45,881 nt of DNA, taken from positions 1-45,881 of the forward strand of contig OMZI01000023.1 of the NCBI GenBank assembly GCA_900315485.1, in the 5' to 3' direction. Below are positions 33,799-43,289 of this stretch, in pieces; position 1 is the first letter of the stretch, and every line of letters begins with the position of its first letter. The position numbers and the translations under genes were made by a program. This DNA is from an uncultured Eubacteriales bacterium (GTDB taxonomy: Bacteria > Bacillota > Clostridia > Peptostreptococcales > Anaerovoracaceae). The notes under the pieces were generated by a model. The model did no database searches. It was not told where the DNA came from and worked only from the letters and a program-made list of their open reading frames with translations.

Positions 33799-35460
33799 TT
33801 ACTCGAGTATCGCACCCTTGTCTGCCGAACTTACAAGCTTGGCGTATCTTGCCAGGTAGCCTGTCCTGATCTTAGGCTCCGGACATACCCATGCGGCGCG
33901 TCTTGCTGCCAGCTCCTCATCGGAGACCTTGAGCTCGATAGTCTTGTTGATTATGTCAATAGCGATCATGTCGCCCTCTTCAACAAGGCCGATATTGCCG
34001 CCGGATGCTGCCTCAGGGCTTACGTGTCCGATGGACGCACCCCTGGTGGCGCCTGAGAATCTTCCGTCTGTGATCAGTGCTACCGATTCGTCAAGGCCCA
34101 TTCCTGCGATAGCAGATGTAGGATTCAGCATCTCTCTCATTCCAGGGCCGCCCTTAGGTCCTTCGTATCTGATGACTACAACGTCACCTGGATTGATGCC
34201 GCCTGCATAGATGACCTTGATAGCGTCATCTTCGGAGTCGAATACTCTTGCAGGTCCCTCATGCTGCATCATGGATTCCTTGACAGCAGCCTGCTTGACT
34301 ACGCATCCGTCAGGTGCGAGATTGCCCTTGAGAACTGCTATGCCGCCTGTCTTCATGAACGGATCCTCGAACGGACGGATGATCTCAGGGTTGAGATTCT
34401 TTGCGTGCTCGATATTCTCGCCCATTGTCTTAGTCGTTACTGTCATTACTGACAGGTCGAGAAGGTCACCCTTGGTGAGCTCCTTCATAACAGCGTATAC
34501 GCCGCCTGCGTCCTCGAGGTCTTCCATGAATGTGTCGCCCGCAGGTGCGAGGTGGCACAGATTAGGTGTCTTCGAGCTGATCTCGTTGGCCATGTCAAAA
34601 CTGATATCGACATGCGCTTCGTGAGCGATCGCAGGAAGGTGCAGCATAGTGTTCGTAGAGCATCCGAGTGCCATATCGACTGTCTCAGCATTGTGGAATG
34701 CTGCAGCTGTCATGATGTCGCTCGGCTTGATATCCTCTTCGACAAGCTTCATTATCTGCATACCTGTGGCTTTCGCAAGGCGGATCCTTGCAGAAAGCGG
34801 CGCAGGGATGGTCCCGTTGCCCGGAAGTGCCATTCCGATAGCCTCTGTCAGGCAGTTCATCGAATTGGCTGTATACATGCCGGAGCATGATCCGCACGAC
34901 GGGCAGGCCTTCTCAACGTAAGTCTGAACGTCCTCTTCATCCATCGTTCCTGCATGATAAGCGCCTACTGCCTCGAACATGTGCGAGAGGCATGTGCGGC
35001 GTCCGTCAGGAAGACGGCCTGCAAGCATCGGTCCGCCGGAGCAGAATATTGTAGGGACATTGATCCTGGCAGCAGCCATGAGAAGTCCCGGTACGTTCTT
35101 GTCGCAGTTCGGGATCATTACGAGACCGTCGAACTGATGGGCGATCGCAAGAGCCTCAGTGGAGTCAGCGATAAGGTCTCTTGTAACAAGAGAATACTTC
35201 ATGCCGACATGTCCCATGGCTATGCCGTCACATACGGCGATCGCCGGTACGAGGATCGGAGTTCCGCCTGCCGCACGTACGCCCGCCTTGACCGCATCAG
35301 CGATCTTGTCGAGGTTCATGTGGCCCGGAACGATCTCGTTATATGAGCTGACAACGCCTATGATCGGGCGCTTCTGCTCTTCCTCGGTAAGACCGAGGGC
35401 GTACAGGAGACTCCTGTTCGCCGCACGGTCAACCCCTTTCTTTATCTGATCAGATTTCAT
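33799..35460 (-). CDS. ilvD: Dihydroxy-acid dehydratase
   Basis: 553 residues. It dehydrates the dihydroxy acids of the Val/Leu and Ile branches. Fe-S cysteines lie in [28 protein letters not shown] and the typical GCSTNT loop follows. The frame extends 21 codons upstream, but ATG at 35460, preceded by AAGAGGAAAAGGAA and matching the family's MKSDQIKKG start, is preferred. It lies 13 bp after ilvC. Confidence 0.96.
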   Translation of the reverse strand: MKSDQIKKGVDRAANRSLLYALGLTEEEQKRPIIGVVSSYNEIVPGHMNLDKIADAVKAGVRAAGGTPILVPAIAVCDGIAMGHVGMKYSLVTRDLIADSTEALAIAHQFDGLVMIPNCDKNVPGLLMAAARINVPTIFCSGGPMLAGRLPDGRRTCLSHMFEAVGAYHAGTMDEEDVQTYVEKACPSCGSCSGMYTANSMNCLTEAIGMALPGNGTIPAPLSARIRLAKATGMQIMKLVEEDIKPSDIMTAAAFHNAETVDMALGCSTNTMLHLPAIAHEAHVDISFDMANEISSKTPNLCHLAPAGDTFMEDLEDAGGVYAVMKELTKGDLLDLSVMTVTTKTMGENIEHAKNLNPEIIRPFEDPFMKTGGIAVLKGNLAPDGCVVKQAAVKESMMQHEGPARVFDSEDDAIKVIYAGGINPGDVVVIRYEGPKGGPGMREMLNPTSAIAGMGLDESVALITDGRFSGATRGASIGHVSPEAASGGNIGLVEEGDMIAIDIINKTIELKVSDEELAARRAAWVCPEPKIRTGYLARYAKLVSSADKGAILE

Positions 35461-35473
35461 TTCCTTTTCCTCT

Positions 35474-36493
35474 TTAGTTGGAAGCATTATCCAGATCGCT
35501 GTCATTCTTCCAGAGCATCTCATCTCTGAGCTGCTTTCCTACGATCTCCATCTGATGTCTTCCGAGCTGTGCTCTCTTGGAGTTGAAGAATGTTCTTCCG
35601 TTCTTGTTCTCAGCGATCCACTTTCCTGCGAATGTTCCGTCCTGGATGTCTGAGAGTACCTTTCTCATGTTAGCCTTGATCTCATCGTGAGGCAGTACGC
35701 GAGGTCCGCTTACGTATTCACCGAACTCAGCTGTGTCGGAGATGGAGTAGTTCATTCCTGCGATACCGGCCTTGTTGATAAGGTCGATGATCAGCTTCAT
35801 CTCGTGGATACACTCGAAGTATGCGTTCTCAGGCTTGTATCCTGCCTCTACGAGTACTTCGAATCCGCACTGCATCAGGTCTACTACGCCGCCGCAAAGA
35901 ACTGTCTGCTCACCGAAGAGGTCAGTCTCAGTCTCTTCGTCCATTGTTGTCTCGAGGATTCCTGCACGTGCTCCGCCGATTCCTGCGATGTATGCAAGAG
36001 CGATGTCATATGCTTTGCCGGAAGCGTCCTGCTCAACTGCTACGAGGCAAGGTACGCCCTTTCCTGCTACGTACTGGCTTCTTACAGTGTGTCCAGGTCC
36101 CTTAGGAGCTGCCATGAATACGTCAACGCCTGCAGGTGCAACGATCTGCTTATATCTGATGTTGAAGCCGTGTGCGAAAGCGATGGCGTTGCCCTCTTCA
36201 AGGTTAGGTGCGATCTCTGTCTTGTATACCTGAGCCTGAACTTCGTCGTTGATCAGGATCATGATGATGTCAGCCTTCTTGGAAGCCTCTGCTACTGTGT
36301 AAACTTCAAATCCGTCCTTCTCAGCTACAGGCCAGCTCTTGCCGCCCTTTCTGAGTCCTACGATTACATTGCATCCGGAATCACGGAGGTTCAGTGCGTG
36401 AGCGTGTCCCTGTGAACCATATCCGATGATCGCGATAGTCTTTCCGTTAAGTGCATCAAGATTACAGTCTTTCTCATAATACATTTTTACCAT
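35474..36493 (-). CDS. ilvC: Ketol-acid reductoisomerase, class I
   Basis: 339 residues. It isomerises and reduces acetolactate or acetohydroxybutyrate with NAD(P)H. Cofactor loop [19 protein letters not shown], then the metal- and substrate-binding Glu/Asp residues in SDTAEFGEY and EVLVEAGY are present. The length fits the short class I form. Upstream in-frame codons exist, but MVKMYYEKD is the family-like start (36493; only GGGG upstream). The start overlaps the ilvN end by 20 bp. Confidence 0.95.
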   Translation of the reverse strand: MVKMYYEKDCNLDALNGKTIAIIGYGSQGHAHALNLRDSGCNVIVGLRKGGKSWPVAEKDGFEVYTVAEASKKADIIMILINDEVQAQVYKTEIAPNLEEGNAIAFAHGFNIRYKQIVAPAGVDVFMAAPKGPGHTVRSQYVAGKGVPCLVAVEQDASGKAYDIALAYIAGIGGARAGILETTMDEETETDLFGEQTVLCGGVVDLMQCGFEVLVEAGYKPENAYFECIHEMKLIIDLINKAGIAGMNYSISDTAEFGEYVSGPRVLPHDEIKANMRKVLSDIQDGTFAGKWIAENKNGRTFFNSKRAQLGRHQMEIVGKQLRDEMLWKNDSDLDNASN

Positions 36494-37031
36494 AGCTGAA
36501 TTCCCCACTTTCTTTTGATTCATCATTAATAGTTGCAATACCTCTTTCAATCGCTACGACACCGGTGCGCGCTATCTCAAGCACCTCGAATTCGCTGAGG
36601 ATGTTGAGAAGTCCGTTGAGCTTGTCAGCATCTCCGGAAATTCCGATTGTCAGTGTCTGAAGCGATACATCTATGATCTGAGCGCGGAATATGTTGGCGA
36701 GCTGCATGATGTCGTTGCGGCGGTCGCTTGATTCTGCGCGGACCTTAACTAACATGAGTTCACGGTAGATCGATGACTCTGCATTGAGCCACTTTACCGA
36801 ATGGATCGGGTACAGCTTGCGCAGCTGGTTGCAGAGGAGCTCCGTATGAGGCTCATCCGCGAGGACGTCGATCGTGATACGGGTTATGCCCGGGTTCTCC
36901 GTCGGTCCTGCCGCGAAAGCTTCGATGTTGTATCCCTTGCGGGAGAAAAGTCTGGCTATCTGAGACAGTACTCCCGGCTCGTTATCTACGAGGAGAGCAA
37001 GAGTCTGTCTTTTTACTTCGGTTTTTTCCAT
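36474..37031 (-). CDS. ilvN: Acetolactate synthase small (regulatory) subunit
   Basis: 185 residues: an ACT domain (about 8-82; [26 protein letters not shown]-type) and a C-terminal regulatory domain. It binds IlvB and gives valine feedback. ATG at 37031 follows AGGAGGGAGG at 5-6 nt. It lies 13 bp after ilvB. Confidence 0.95.
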   Translation of the reverse strand: MEKTEVKRQTLALLVDNEPGVLSQIARLFSRKGYNIEAFAAGPTENPGITRITIDVLADEPHTELLCNQLRKLYPIHSVKWLNAESSIYRELMLVKVRAESSDRRNDIMQLANIFRAQIIDVSLQTLTIGISGDADKLNGLLNILSEFEVLEIARTGVVAIERGIATINDESKESGEFSYGKNVL

Positions 37032-37044
37032 ATCTTCCTCCCTC

Positions 37045-38754
37045 CTATATCTTCATAAAATCTGTGATGTGGCTGCCGCCTCCGACCATCGGACGGACCA
37101 TCTCGTCTATGTCGAGCACACAGTCTATGACGCAGCCCTTTCCGCATTCCATGGCCTCATTGATGGCAGCTTCGAGGTCCTTCTGATTGTTGACTCTCCA
37201 GCCCCTTAGACCGTATGCCTCTGCGAGCTTCACAAAGTCCGGTCCGCGGTCTGTGAGTGTCGTCTCAGAGAAGTTCTTATTATATATGAGATTCTGCCAC
37301 TGACGGACCATTCCGAGCGTCTTGTTGTCGAAAACGAATGTGATGACCGGAATGTCGTAATACTGCTCAGTGCAGAGCTCGTTGCAGTTCATCCGGAAGC
37401 TTCCGTCGCCGGCAACATGTATGACTGTCTTGTCAGGGTTGCCGACCTTGGCTCCGATAGCAGCTCCGAGTCCGAATCCCATAGTGCCGAATCCGCCCGA
37501 TGTGATCAGCTGTCCCGGGTAATCGAAGTGGAAATGCTGTATAGCCCACATCTGATGCTGTCCGACGTCAGTCGCTACGATCGTATCCTGAGGAACCAGT
37601 CTTGCGATCGTGTCGCAGACCTGCTTAGGTGTGAGAGTGTCGCCGCCCTCTTCATATACAGTCTCTGTAGGATACGAGAATACGAATTTCTTCCACTCAG
37701 CATGTTCCTGCTGGGTAAGTCTCTCATTCAGCATCCTGAGGACTTCCTTCGCATCACCGATAATGTGGTGATCCGTCATGACGTTCTTGTTGATCTCGGA
37801 TCTGTCGATATCTATGTGTACGATTTTCGCCTGCTTTGCAAAGGACGAAGGATCAAGAGCAACACGGTCAGAGAACCTGCATCCGACAGCTATGAGAAGG
37901 TCGCAGTTGTCGCATGCTATGTTCGATGCCTGTGAGCCGTGCATTCCGATCATGCCTGTAGTATGAGGATTGCGGCCCTGCATTCCGCCGCCGCCCATGA
38001 CTGTGATGGCAGTCGGAGCATCAACGAGGTTGCAGAATGTATTGAACTCCTCGTGAGCCCTCGCTCTTACAACTCCGCCTCCGCAGATGAGCATAGGCTT
38101 TTCAGCCTCACCAATCATCTCTACCAGCTTGTCGATGTCCTCTTCATCGATCGAAGGGATCTTGAAGTCCGCCATGTCCCTCTCATACAGGGTCTGCAGA
38201 ACTCCGGTCTTCTTGTGCTCTGAGCGCGGGATGAATTCGTACTCAGCTTCCTCAGCAGTAACGTTCTTGAGGATATCTATGAATACAGGTCCCGGACGTC
38301 CGCTCCTCGCGATGGCAAAAGCCTTTCTCACCGTATCTGCGAGCTTGTTCACGTCAGTTATCTGGAAGTTGCTCTTGGTTATAGGGAGCATGATCCCTGT
38401 GCTGTCGACCTCCTGGAAGGAGTCCTTGCCGATGAGGTTCTCCGCTACATTGCATGAGATGAACACCACCGGGGATGAATCCATGTAGGCAGTCGCAACA
38501 CCGGTCGTAAGGTTGGTAGCTCCCGGTCCCGAAGTCGAGAATGCGACTCCGACCTTGCCCGTGCTCCTCGCATAACCGTCTGCCGCGTGCGAAGCGCCCT
38601 GCTCGTGTGCTGTCAGATAATGTCTGATCTTGCCCCTGTACTTGACAAGAGCATCATAGACATTGAGTATGGTGCCGCCCGGATAGCCGAATATTACCTC
38701 GACATCCTGTTCGAGCAGGCATTCCATCAGAATATCTGCGCCGGTCAATCTCAA
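37045..38754 (-). CDS. ilvB: Acetolactate synthase large subunit
   Basis: 569 residues. A ThDP-dependent enzyme making acetolactate from pyruvate, or acetohydroxybutyrate with 2-oxobutanoate. The catalytic Glu lies in the N-terminal HEQGA segment, FAD-binding residues in the middle domain, and the ThDP motif GDGSFRMNCNEL...DN near 440-470. The frame extends to an ATG at 38820, but that lies in the attenuator hairpin. The TTG at 38754, followed by RLTGADIL and preceded by AGGAGG at 8 nt, is the true start. First structural gene of the operon. Confidence 0.95.
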   Translation of the reverse strand: MRLTGADILMECLLEQDVEVIFGYPGGTILNVYDALVKYRGKIRHYLTAHEQGASHAADGYARSTGKVGVAFSTSGPGATNLTTGVATAYMDSSPVVFISCNVAENLIGKDSFQEVDSTGIMLPITKSNFQITDVNKLADTVRKAFAIARSGRPGPVFIDILKNVTAEEAEYEFIPRSEHKKTGVLQTLYERDMADFKIPSIDEEDIDKLVEMIGEAEKPMLICGGGVVRARAHEEFNTFCNLVDAPTAITVMGGGGMQGRNPHTTGMIGMHGSQASNIACDNCDLLIAVGCRFSDRVALDPSSFAKQAKIVHIDIDRSEINKNVMTDHHIIGDAKEVLRMLNERLTQQEHAEWKKFVFSYPTETVYEEGGDTLTPKQVCDTIARLVPQDTIVATDVGQHQMWAIQHFHFDYPGQLITSGGFGTMGFGLGAAIGAKVGNPDKTVIHVAGDGSFRMNCNELCTEQYYDIPVITFVFDNKTLGMVRQWQNLIYNKNFSETTLTDRGPDFVKLAEAYGLRGWRVNNQKDLEAAINEAMECGKGCVIDCVLDIDEMVRPMVGGGSHITDFMKI

Positions 38755-38775
38755 AATACTTTCCTCCTTATCTAT

Positions 38776-38813
38776 AAAGAAAACCCTACAATCACCTGAA
38801 GTTGATCGTAGGG
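38776..38813 (-). terminator. Attenuator terminator in ilvB leader
   Basis: On the minus strand CCCTACGATCA (38803-38813) pairs with TGATTGTAGGG (38784-38794), one G-T pair, then TTTTCTTT. It lies between the leader peptide and ilvB, so transcription ends here unless the hairpin is prevented. Confidence 0.85.
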
Positions 38814-38908
38814 TCTGCATTTACTGTCTTATCTGCCTGCATGCGGCCGTCCAGTCATGTGCATATCATGATTCAACTCAAGGCTACCTATTCATTACAG
38901 CCCCTAAG
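38798..38908 (-). promoter_or_regulatory. Mutually exclusive attenuator hairpins of ilv-leu operon
   Basis: Three regions can pair. Region 1 CTTAGGGGCT (38899-38908, the end of the leader peptide's Leu/Ile codons) pairs with region 2 AGCCTTGAG (38877-38885). Region 2's downstream part GAGTTGAATC (38870-38879) can instead pair with GATCAACTTC (38798-38807), the 5' arm and loop of the terminator. Ribosome stalling in the peptide would free region 2 and block the terminator. No T-box motif (AGGGTGGNACCGCG) is present. The fold is by eye and not computed. Confidence 0.65.
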
Positions 38909-38974
38909 GATGCTAAGGCCGAGAATAAGCTCGATGATAATCATGATAATGCTTAAGATTGAACTGAATGCCAT
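38888..38974 (-). CDS. ilv-leu operon leader peptide
   Basis: A 28-residue peptide begins MAFSSILSIIM, continues IIIELILGLSIL and ends with a polar tail; 8 Ile and 5 Leu make 13 of 28 residues, no Val. ATG at 38974 has AAGAGGAG at 6 nt. Stop TAG at 38888 lies in the region-1/2 hairpin. This is the layout of IlvL/LeuL-type leader peptides. When charged tRNA-Ile or tRNA-Leu is scarce, the ribosome stalls and transcription continues. The gene is too short for normal gene callers. Confidence 0.8.
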   Translation of the reverse strand: MAFSSILSIIMIIIELILGLSILRGCNE

Positions 38975-39061
38975 TCAGGTCTCCTCTTAAAAGTCCTAAA
39001 ACCGTTGAAAAACTAACATTTTCAGAACATCGCCGGTTCTTCTCTCCGACGTGCTTAATGT

Positions 39062-39090
39062 ATGTTATCACTCATATATACGATTGTCAA
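39062..39090 (-). promoter_or_regulatory. Promoter of ilv-leu operon
   Basis: Minus-strand perfect TTGACA (39085-39090), 17 bp, TAACAT (39062-39067). It lies about 90 nt before the leader-peptide ATG. Confidence 0.75.
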
Positions 39091-39190
39091 GTTTAACAAA
39101 TTATAATCCTTAATTTAGTGCAATTTTACATTTATTCCACAATGATTTCAGTCACATGTGAGGAAAAATGTCTGAAGTGCAAAGCCGCGG

Positions 39191-39790
39191 TCACTCTCCC
39201 GGTCTCCCGGCTCCTGCGTAAAGCGAGTACGGGAGACCGTACCCCTCATCAGTTACAGGAACTGCATAGATCTCGCAGTTACCGACATATTTTGACCAGT
39301 AGCTGCCGTCCGATCCGGGTGTCAGATACTCAAGAAAGCCTTTCATAGCTATGGCGTGAGTGGATATCACGACGCTGCCCTGTCTTGCTTCTTCGATGAT
39401 CTCATCAGCGAATTCCCCGGTCCTTGCAACTACAGATGACAGCTGCTCCATGCCCTCAGGTGCAGGCGTTCCGGCAAAATCCATGAAAAACGCTATCACT
39501 TCAGGTGCAGGCGATGTGAGATCCATGCCCTCATACGGGCCGTAATCCATCTCTATGAGACGCTCATCGGTCATTACATCATCTGTGCCGCATGCAAGCT
39601 TCGCTGTCTCCACAGCTCTGATGAGAGGACTTGAATATACCCTGTCGGCCTTTATGCCCTGCTCCCTGAGAGCTGCGCCCGCATCGAGAGACTGCTGCCG
39701 TCCCTCTTCATTAAGAGGCAGATCGCTTCTTCCCTGCAGCACCTTCTGCTTGTTCTTCGCCGTCTGTCCGTGTCTGATTATATACAGCAT
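39191..39790 (-). CDS. Histidine phosphatase family protein (phosphoglycerate-mutase-like)
   Basis: 199 residues. RHGQT (6-10) carries the phospho-accepting His, with the second catalytic His in ISTHAIAMK and the conserved Glu in LIEMDYGPYEG. Such proteins remove phosphate from sugars, nucleotides or proteins; the substrate is not clear. It starts 2 bp after the DUF4317 stop. At its end GGTCTCCCG/CGGGAGACC (39201-39238) forms a 9-bp hairpin within the last codons, and no standard terminator precedes the ilv promoter. Confidence 0.8.
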   Translation of the reverse strand: MLYIIRHGQTAKNKQKVLQGRSDLPLNEEGRQQSLDAGAALREQGIKADRVYSSPLIRAVETAKLACGTDDVMTDERLIEMDYGPYEGMDLTSPAPEVIAFFMDFAGTPAPEGMEQLSSVVARTGEFADEIIEEARQGSVVISTHAIAMKGFLEYLTPGSDGSYWSKYVGNCEIYAVPVTDEGYGLPYSLYAGAGRPGE

Positions 39791-39792
39791 AT

Positions 39793-40941
39793 TTATTCCT
39801 CATCAAACTCAACTGCGATCTCAACTCCGTTCACTGTAACGGTCTCGCCTACCGGCACGAGGATGTACGTCACCCCGTCGATCGTCTTAGTCTTGAGTCT
39901 GAGTGCATTGTCCGCCTCGGTCACGATCCTGGTCTCAGGTGTCTTTACCTCGAATTTCTTCTTCTGGATTATGTTGTTGATGTTGAAGTCCGACGCTCCG
40001 TCGAACCTCTCCTCTACAGTCTTTCTGAATTCTCCTATGCCTTCCTCGCTGACCCCTCTGTCCGCAAGGAGGTCCTCAACATCCTCAAGAGCGATCACAG
40101 GCACAGTTACCGTTTCATCATCCTTGCTCTCTTCTGCTATCACAGACATCCTTGCCTGAAGAGCAGTGACGAGGTCGAGGCTGCATTCCTTTCCGAGCGC
40201 ATCGGCCAGTGATGTGTTGAAGGCCTCCTTCTGTACATCGGCTGCCATCGGGAGCTGCTCCGATGCAAACAGAGCCTCTATAAGCTCGTCATGGATATCC
40301 GAGCTGCTCTTTGAGTAGTATGAGACCCTGTATATGTCTGCACCGCCGTCATCGAGCACCGGGAACATGAATCCGAGCGCAGGAGCCGCAAGCAGCGTTC
40401 CTGTCGATATGCCTCTGAACTCCTGCTCCTCGGCGTCGTACTGAAGCGCCGCCTTGGAGCTCTTGACAGGACAGATCGCGCATATAAAATACGTGAACTG
40501 TTCCACGGATTCCTCCGACCACTCTTCTCCCCTGACGTCCTTCGTCTTAAGGTCGTATGTATCCGATGCGAGCAGTATCACGTAGCTGTCTCCGTCATTA
40601 TGGAAACTCTCTTTTATCCTCTGATACAGAAGCTCCCTCATATTAGGATCTTTGAGGGAGGCATCTTTCAGAGCCATGAGCAGCCTGTGCTCATCACTTT
40701 TATCTACCTGGTCCGGAGTGAACTCTATGTCTATGAGATTTCTCTCCTGTGTTCCCGACAGCACCTTCTTGAGTGTTGCCGCATACATCTCCTTTTCTTC
40801 CGTATCCATCCCGAGCACCGGGATCTCCATCTCAGCGACAGTATCTCCGGCGCCGTTCACATAGCAGCCGTAAATGCTGCTGAAATTCTCAAGTGTTGAA
40901 TCTATCCTTTTTCTTATTCTTCTAATATCTTCAGGTGTCAA
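39793..40941 (-). CDS. DUF4317 family protein
   Basis: 382 residues. The start MTPEDIRRIRKRI and the acid-rich DDGGADIYRVSYYSKS middle segment are typical of DUF4317, a family of Clostridia with unknown function. No signal peptide, membrane helix or catalytic motif seen. Lies 6 bp after the phosphatase 40948-42321, so the two are co-expressed. Confidence 0.75.
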   Translation of the reverse strand: MTPEDIRRIRKRIDSTLENFSSIYGCYVNGAGDTVAEMEIPVLGMDTEEKEMYAATLKKVLSGTQERNLIDIEFTPDQVDKSDEHRLLMALKDASLKDPNMRELLYQRIKESFHNDGDSYVILLASDTYDLKTKDVRGEEWSEESVEQFTYFICAICPVKSSKAALQYDAEEQEFRGISTGTLLAAPALGFMFPVLDDGGADIYRVSYYSKSSSDIHDELIEALFASEQLPMAADVQKEAFNTSLADALGKECSLDLVTALQARMSVIAEESKDDETVTVPVIALEDVEDLLADRGVSEEGIGEFRKTVEERFDGASDFNINNIIQKKKFEVKTPETRIVTEADNALRLKTKTIDGVTYILVPVGETVTVNGVEIAVEFDEE

Positions 40942-40947
40942 AATTTA

Positions 40948-42321
40948 TTATTCCTTTTCTGTAGTATTGTCTGGTCCTCTGTACTCGATGCACATCATAG
41001 TCATATCGTCGAACTGATCATTTTCCTTCACAAACCCGGCAACGCTCTGATTGACCTTGTCCATCGTTTTCTCTACGCTGTCGCCGGATGCATGCATAAG
41101 GCATTCAAGGAGCCTGTCTTCTCCGAACAGCTCGTGTCTGCTGTTTTCAGCTTCCGTTATACCATCAGTGTACAGAAGGATCTTGTCGCCCCTGTTCATC
41201 TCAATGACGTTCTCGGTATACGGCATGTCCTCCATAGCTGCCAGAACGACCCCGCTCCTTGTTCTCACAAACGAAGGCATGTCTGTTATCAGCACCGGAT
41301 GGTTATGGCCTGCATTGACATATCTCAGTTTTCCTGTGTCGAGATTGATGATCCCGATCCATGCAGTTACGAACATTTCAGCTTCGTTGTTCCTGCACAG
41401 GCTGTTATTGGCAGCAAACACCGCCTTTGCAAGATCATGATAATCCCTGACGCAGCTCTGTATCGTCTGTTTTGCATTAGCCATGAACAGCGCTGCAGGT
41501 ATTCCCTTGCCGGATACATCCGCAATTACCAGTGCCAGATGCTTATCGTCAGTGAAGAAGAAGTCATAGAAATCGCCGCCGACTTCCTTCGCTGCTGTCA
41601 TCGAAGCTCTGAGATCCAGTTCTTCGCATCCGGGATTCCGGTCTGTTACGGTTGGCAGAAGTGAGTGCTGTATGACAGTAGCTGCCTGCAGCTCCGATCT
41701 GAGCCGGCTCCTCTCCTCAGCAAGGCTCTTCTGATTCCATATATATTTAATCAGGAAGATGAGCATCATGAATCCGGTCGCATTTATAAAGACGAACGGA
41801 AGCGCGATCTGTCTGCATATCTCCTCGGCAGTCTCCTGCGGTTTCACCATCAGCATTACGATTATGAGGTGCGTTCCCTCCATCAGTACGCCGACTGTGA
41901 AAGCCCATATAGGAGTAAATATCTTGCCCTGCAGGTCACGGGAAAGCCATCCGCAGATGATTCCGATCAGACCGGTCGCGACCACGCAGGCCTCAGCTGT
42001 GATCCCGCCCATGGTGTATCTGTGTATTCCTGCTACCAGTCCGGCTGTGATGCCTGCGATAGGCCCCGCAAGAAATCCCGCCAGCATCGGGCCGATGTCT
42101 CTTATAGTGACTATGGCGCCGTTTACATCTATTCCGGACAGGTTTCCGTATATGCCAAAGACGCCGCCGGCCAGGCCTATCATAAAGGCATGTAACCGCT
42201 GGCTTTTGGTGGTCGCAATATTGCTCAACAGATCACTTCCTCCTATCACACCGGCTATGACCAGGAATACTGATAGTGAGCTTATCAGTCTGACGAAGAC
42301 TGTTCCCATTGCAGAAATCAT
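40948..42321 (-). CDS. LytS-type 5TM receptor fused to SpoIIE/RsbU phosphatase
   Basis: 457 residues. Residues 10-195 contain hydrophobic helices with the IRDIGPMLAGFLAGPIAG (about 74-91) and GIHRYTMGG pattern of the 5TM-5TMR_LYT sensor domain. A short helical linker (200-220) leads to a PP2C-type SpoIIE domain with GGDFYD (248-253), IADVSGKG (266-273), YTDGITEA and FDDMT, the set of metal aspartates. It would dephosphorylate a STAS-domain protein in response to a membrane signal. Target unknown; the STAS-kinase at 19898 is one candidate. ATG after GGGGGAAAAG. Confidence 0.85.
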   Translation of the reverse strand: MISAMGTVFVRLISSLSVFLVIAGVIGGSDLLSNIATTKSQRLHAFMIGLAGGVFGIYGNLSGIDVNGAIVTIRDIGPMLAGFLAGPIAGITAGLVAGIHRYTMGGITAEACVVATGLIGIICGWLSRDLQGKIFTPIWAFTVGVLMEGTHLIIVMLMVKPQETAEEICRQIALPFVFINATGFMMLIFLIKYIWNQKSLAEERSRLRSELQAATVIQHSLLPTVTDRNPGCEELDLRASMTAAKEVGGDFYDFFFTDDKHLALVIADVSGKGIPAALFMANAKQTIQSCVRDYHDLAKAVFAANNSLCRNNEAEMFVTAWIGIINLDTGKLRYVNAGHNHPVLITDMPSFVRTRSGVVLAAMEDMPYTENVIEMNRGDKILLYTDGITEAENSRHELFGEDRLLECLMHASGDSVEKTMDKVNQSVAGFVKENDQFDDMTMMCIEYRGPDNTTEKE

Positions 42322-42342
42322 TTCTCTTTTCCCCCTGATAAA

Positions 42343-42417
42343 CTATACCGTCATGGCGTAAATCATTGGGATAATAACGCACAGCACCCATCCGGCAACA
42401 AGCAATGAGGTATTCAA
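42343..42417 (-). CDS. Small hydrophobic peptide ORF
   Basis: A 24-codon frame from TTG at 42417 to TAG. It encodes one hydrophobic helix (LLVAGWVLCVIIPMIYAM). AAGGAG lies upstream at 11 nt, slightly long. It fits between the PhlG-like gene (stop 42433) and the phosphatase (start 42321) and could be a single-pass membrane peptide. No homologue is known to me. Confidence 0.4.
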   Translation of the reverse strand: MNTSLLVAGWVLCVIIPMIYAMTV

Positions 42418-42432
42418 ACCGTTGGTTTCTCC

Positions 42433-43218
42433 TTACATATTGATATAATGCAATCTGCCGTCTTCACCCCATCTGACGGACAGATCACAGTGAACGTTTT
42501 GCGAAGGATCCGGATGATCCTTCCACAGGTCGTACAGCTTCGGCAGGAATACAGGCCACTGGCTGGCCTCGTAGTCCTCGTGATCTGTTGCATAATTAGG
42601 AACCAGTTTTGCATCCGGGTCCTTTTTAAGAATATCGATTATGAATCCCGGAGGCATCGAAGCCCTGGTATTCGTAACCGTAGCTGTTATATGTACTATT
42701 CCGCCAGGTACATCCTCCCACTCGTGAACGGTTGAGTCCACGAGTTCTCCGGCGTCGTTGAAGACGCCCTCACAGATGACGTGTCCAAGCGCTGTCGTGA
42801 ACGGATAGAAGTCAGTCAGATGCAGCCTGTGTATCTCGACTCCTTCTCCTCCGAATACAGGAAGTGCAGGGTCGGTCGTCTCAGCTATGATATGGATCGA
42901 ATCCTCGAATCCGTACTCATGAGGAGTCTTAAGCCAGTTGAATCTCTTGTGAGATCCCGGAGCCCACAGGTAGTATCCCTTCTCCATGTTGGCCCAGAAC
43001 CAGTCAAGCATCTCTGAGGTCAGGCCCGGCAGAAAGTGATGCCTCTGCGAAGGCAGAGCGTAGCCCTTATCTAAGGCTTCCTGAGTCAGCTCCAGCGGAG
43101 CCAGCGGCGGCTCCGGCTTTGCCGGCTTTTCAAACGGTACGAAAGGTACCCCTTCATTTTCCTGAAACGGGATATGAGTCTGTCCCGCGCTTGCTACATA
43201 TAACGTCTTGTCTGTCAT
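42433..43218 (-). CDS. DAPG/phloretin hydrolase (PhlG)-like protein
   Basis: 261 residues. The segment LPGLTSEMLDWFWANMEKGYYLWAP-SHKRFNW is typical of the PhlG family, whose members break carbon-carbon bonds in 2,4-diacetylphloroglucinol and, in the gut Eubacterium ramulus, in phloretin. Several His/Glu (HRLH, VHEWEDVPGG, AT-HEDYE) could bind a metal. Substrate unknown; no flavonoid genes near. The signal sequence is absent. ATG at 43218. Confidence 0.65.
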   Translation of the reverse strand: MTDKTLYVASAGQTHIPFQENEGVPFVPFEKPAKPEPPLAPLELTQEALDKGYALPSQRHHFLPGLTSEMLDWFWANMEKGYYLWAPGSHKRFNWLKTPHEYGFEDSIHIIAETTDPALPVFGGEGVEIHRLHLTDFYPFTTALGHVICEGVFNDAGELVDSTVHEWEDVPGGIVHITATVTNTRASMPPGFIIDILKKDPDAKLVPNYATDHEDYEASQWPVFLPKLYDLWKDHPDPSQNVHCDLSVRWGEDGRLHYINM

Positions 43219-43289
43219 TTTCCCCTCTTCTGATCCGGTTTCATACCAGTCGTTAACTTTTATTTAAACATAACGGACAGCATCGTGCA

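Noticed and set aside
38755-38820. Longer IlvB N-terminus from ATG at 38820
   Set aside because: This ATG lies in the terminator hairpin and the added residues do not match the family; TTG at 38754 has AGGAGG.
38755-39060. T-box riboswitch in the ilvB leader
   Set aside because: No AGGGTGGNACCGCG-like antiterminator sequence and no long stem I region; a leader peptide explains the region better.
39201-39238. Terminator at the end of the histidine phosphatase gene
   Set aside because: The 9-bp stem lies within the coding sequence and is not followed by a T-run.
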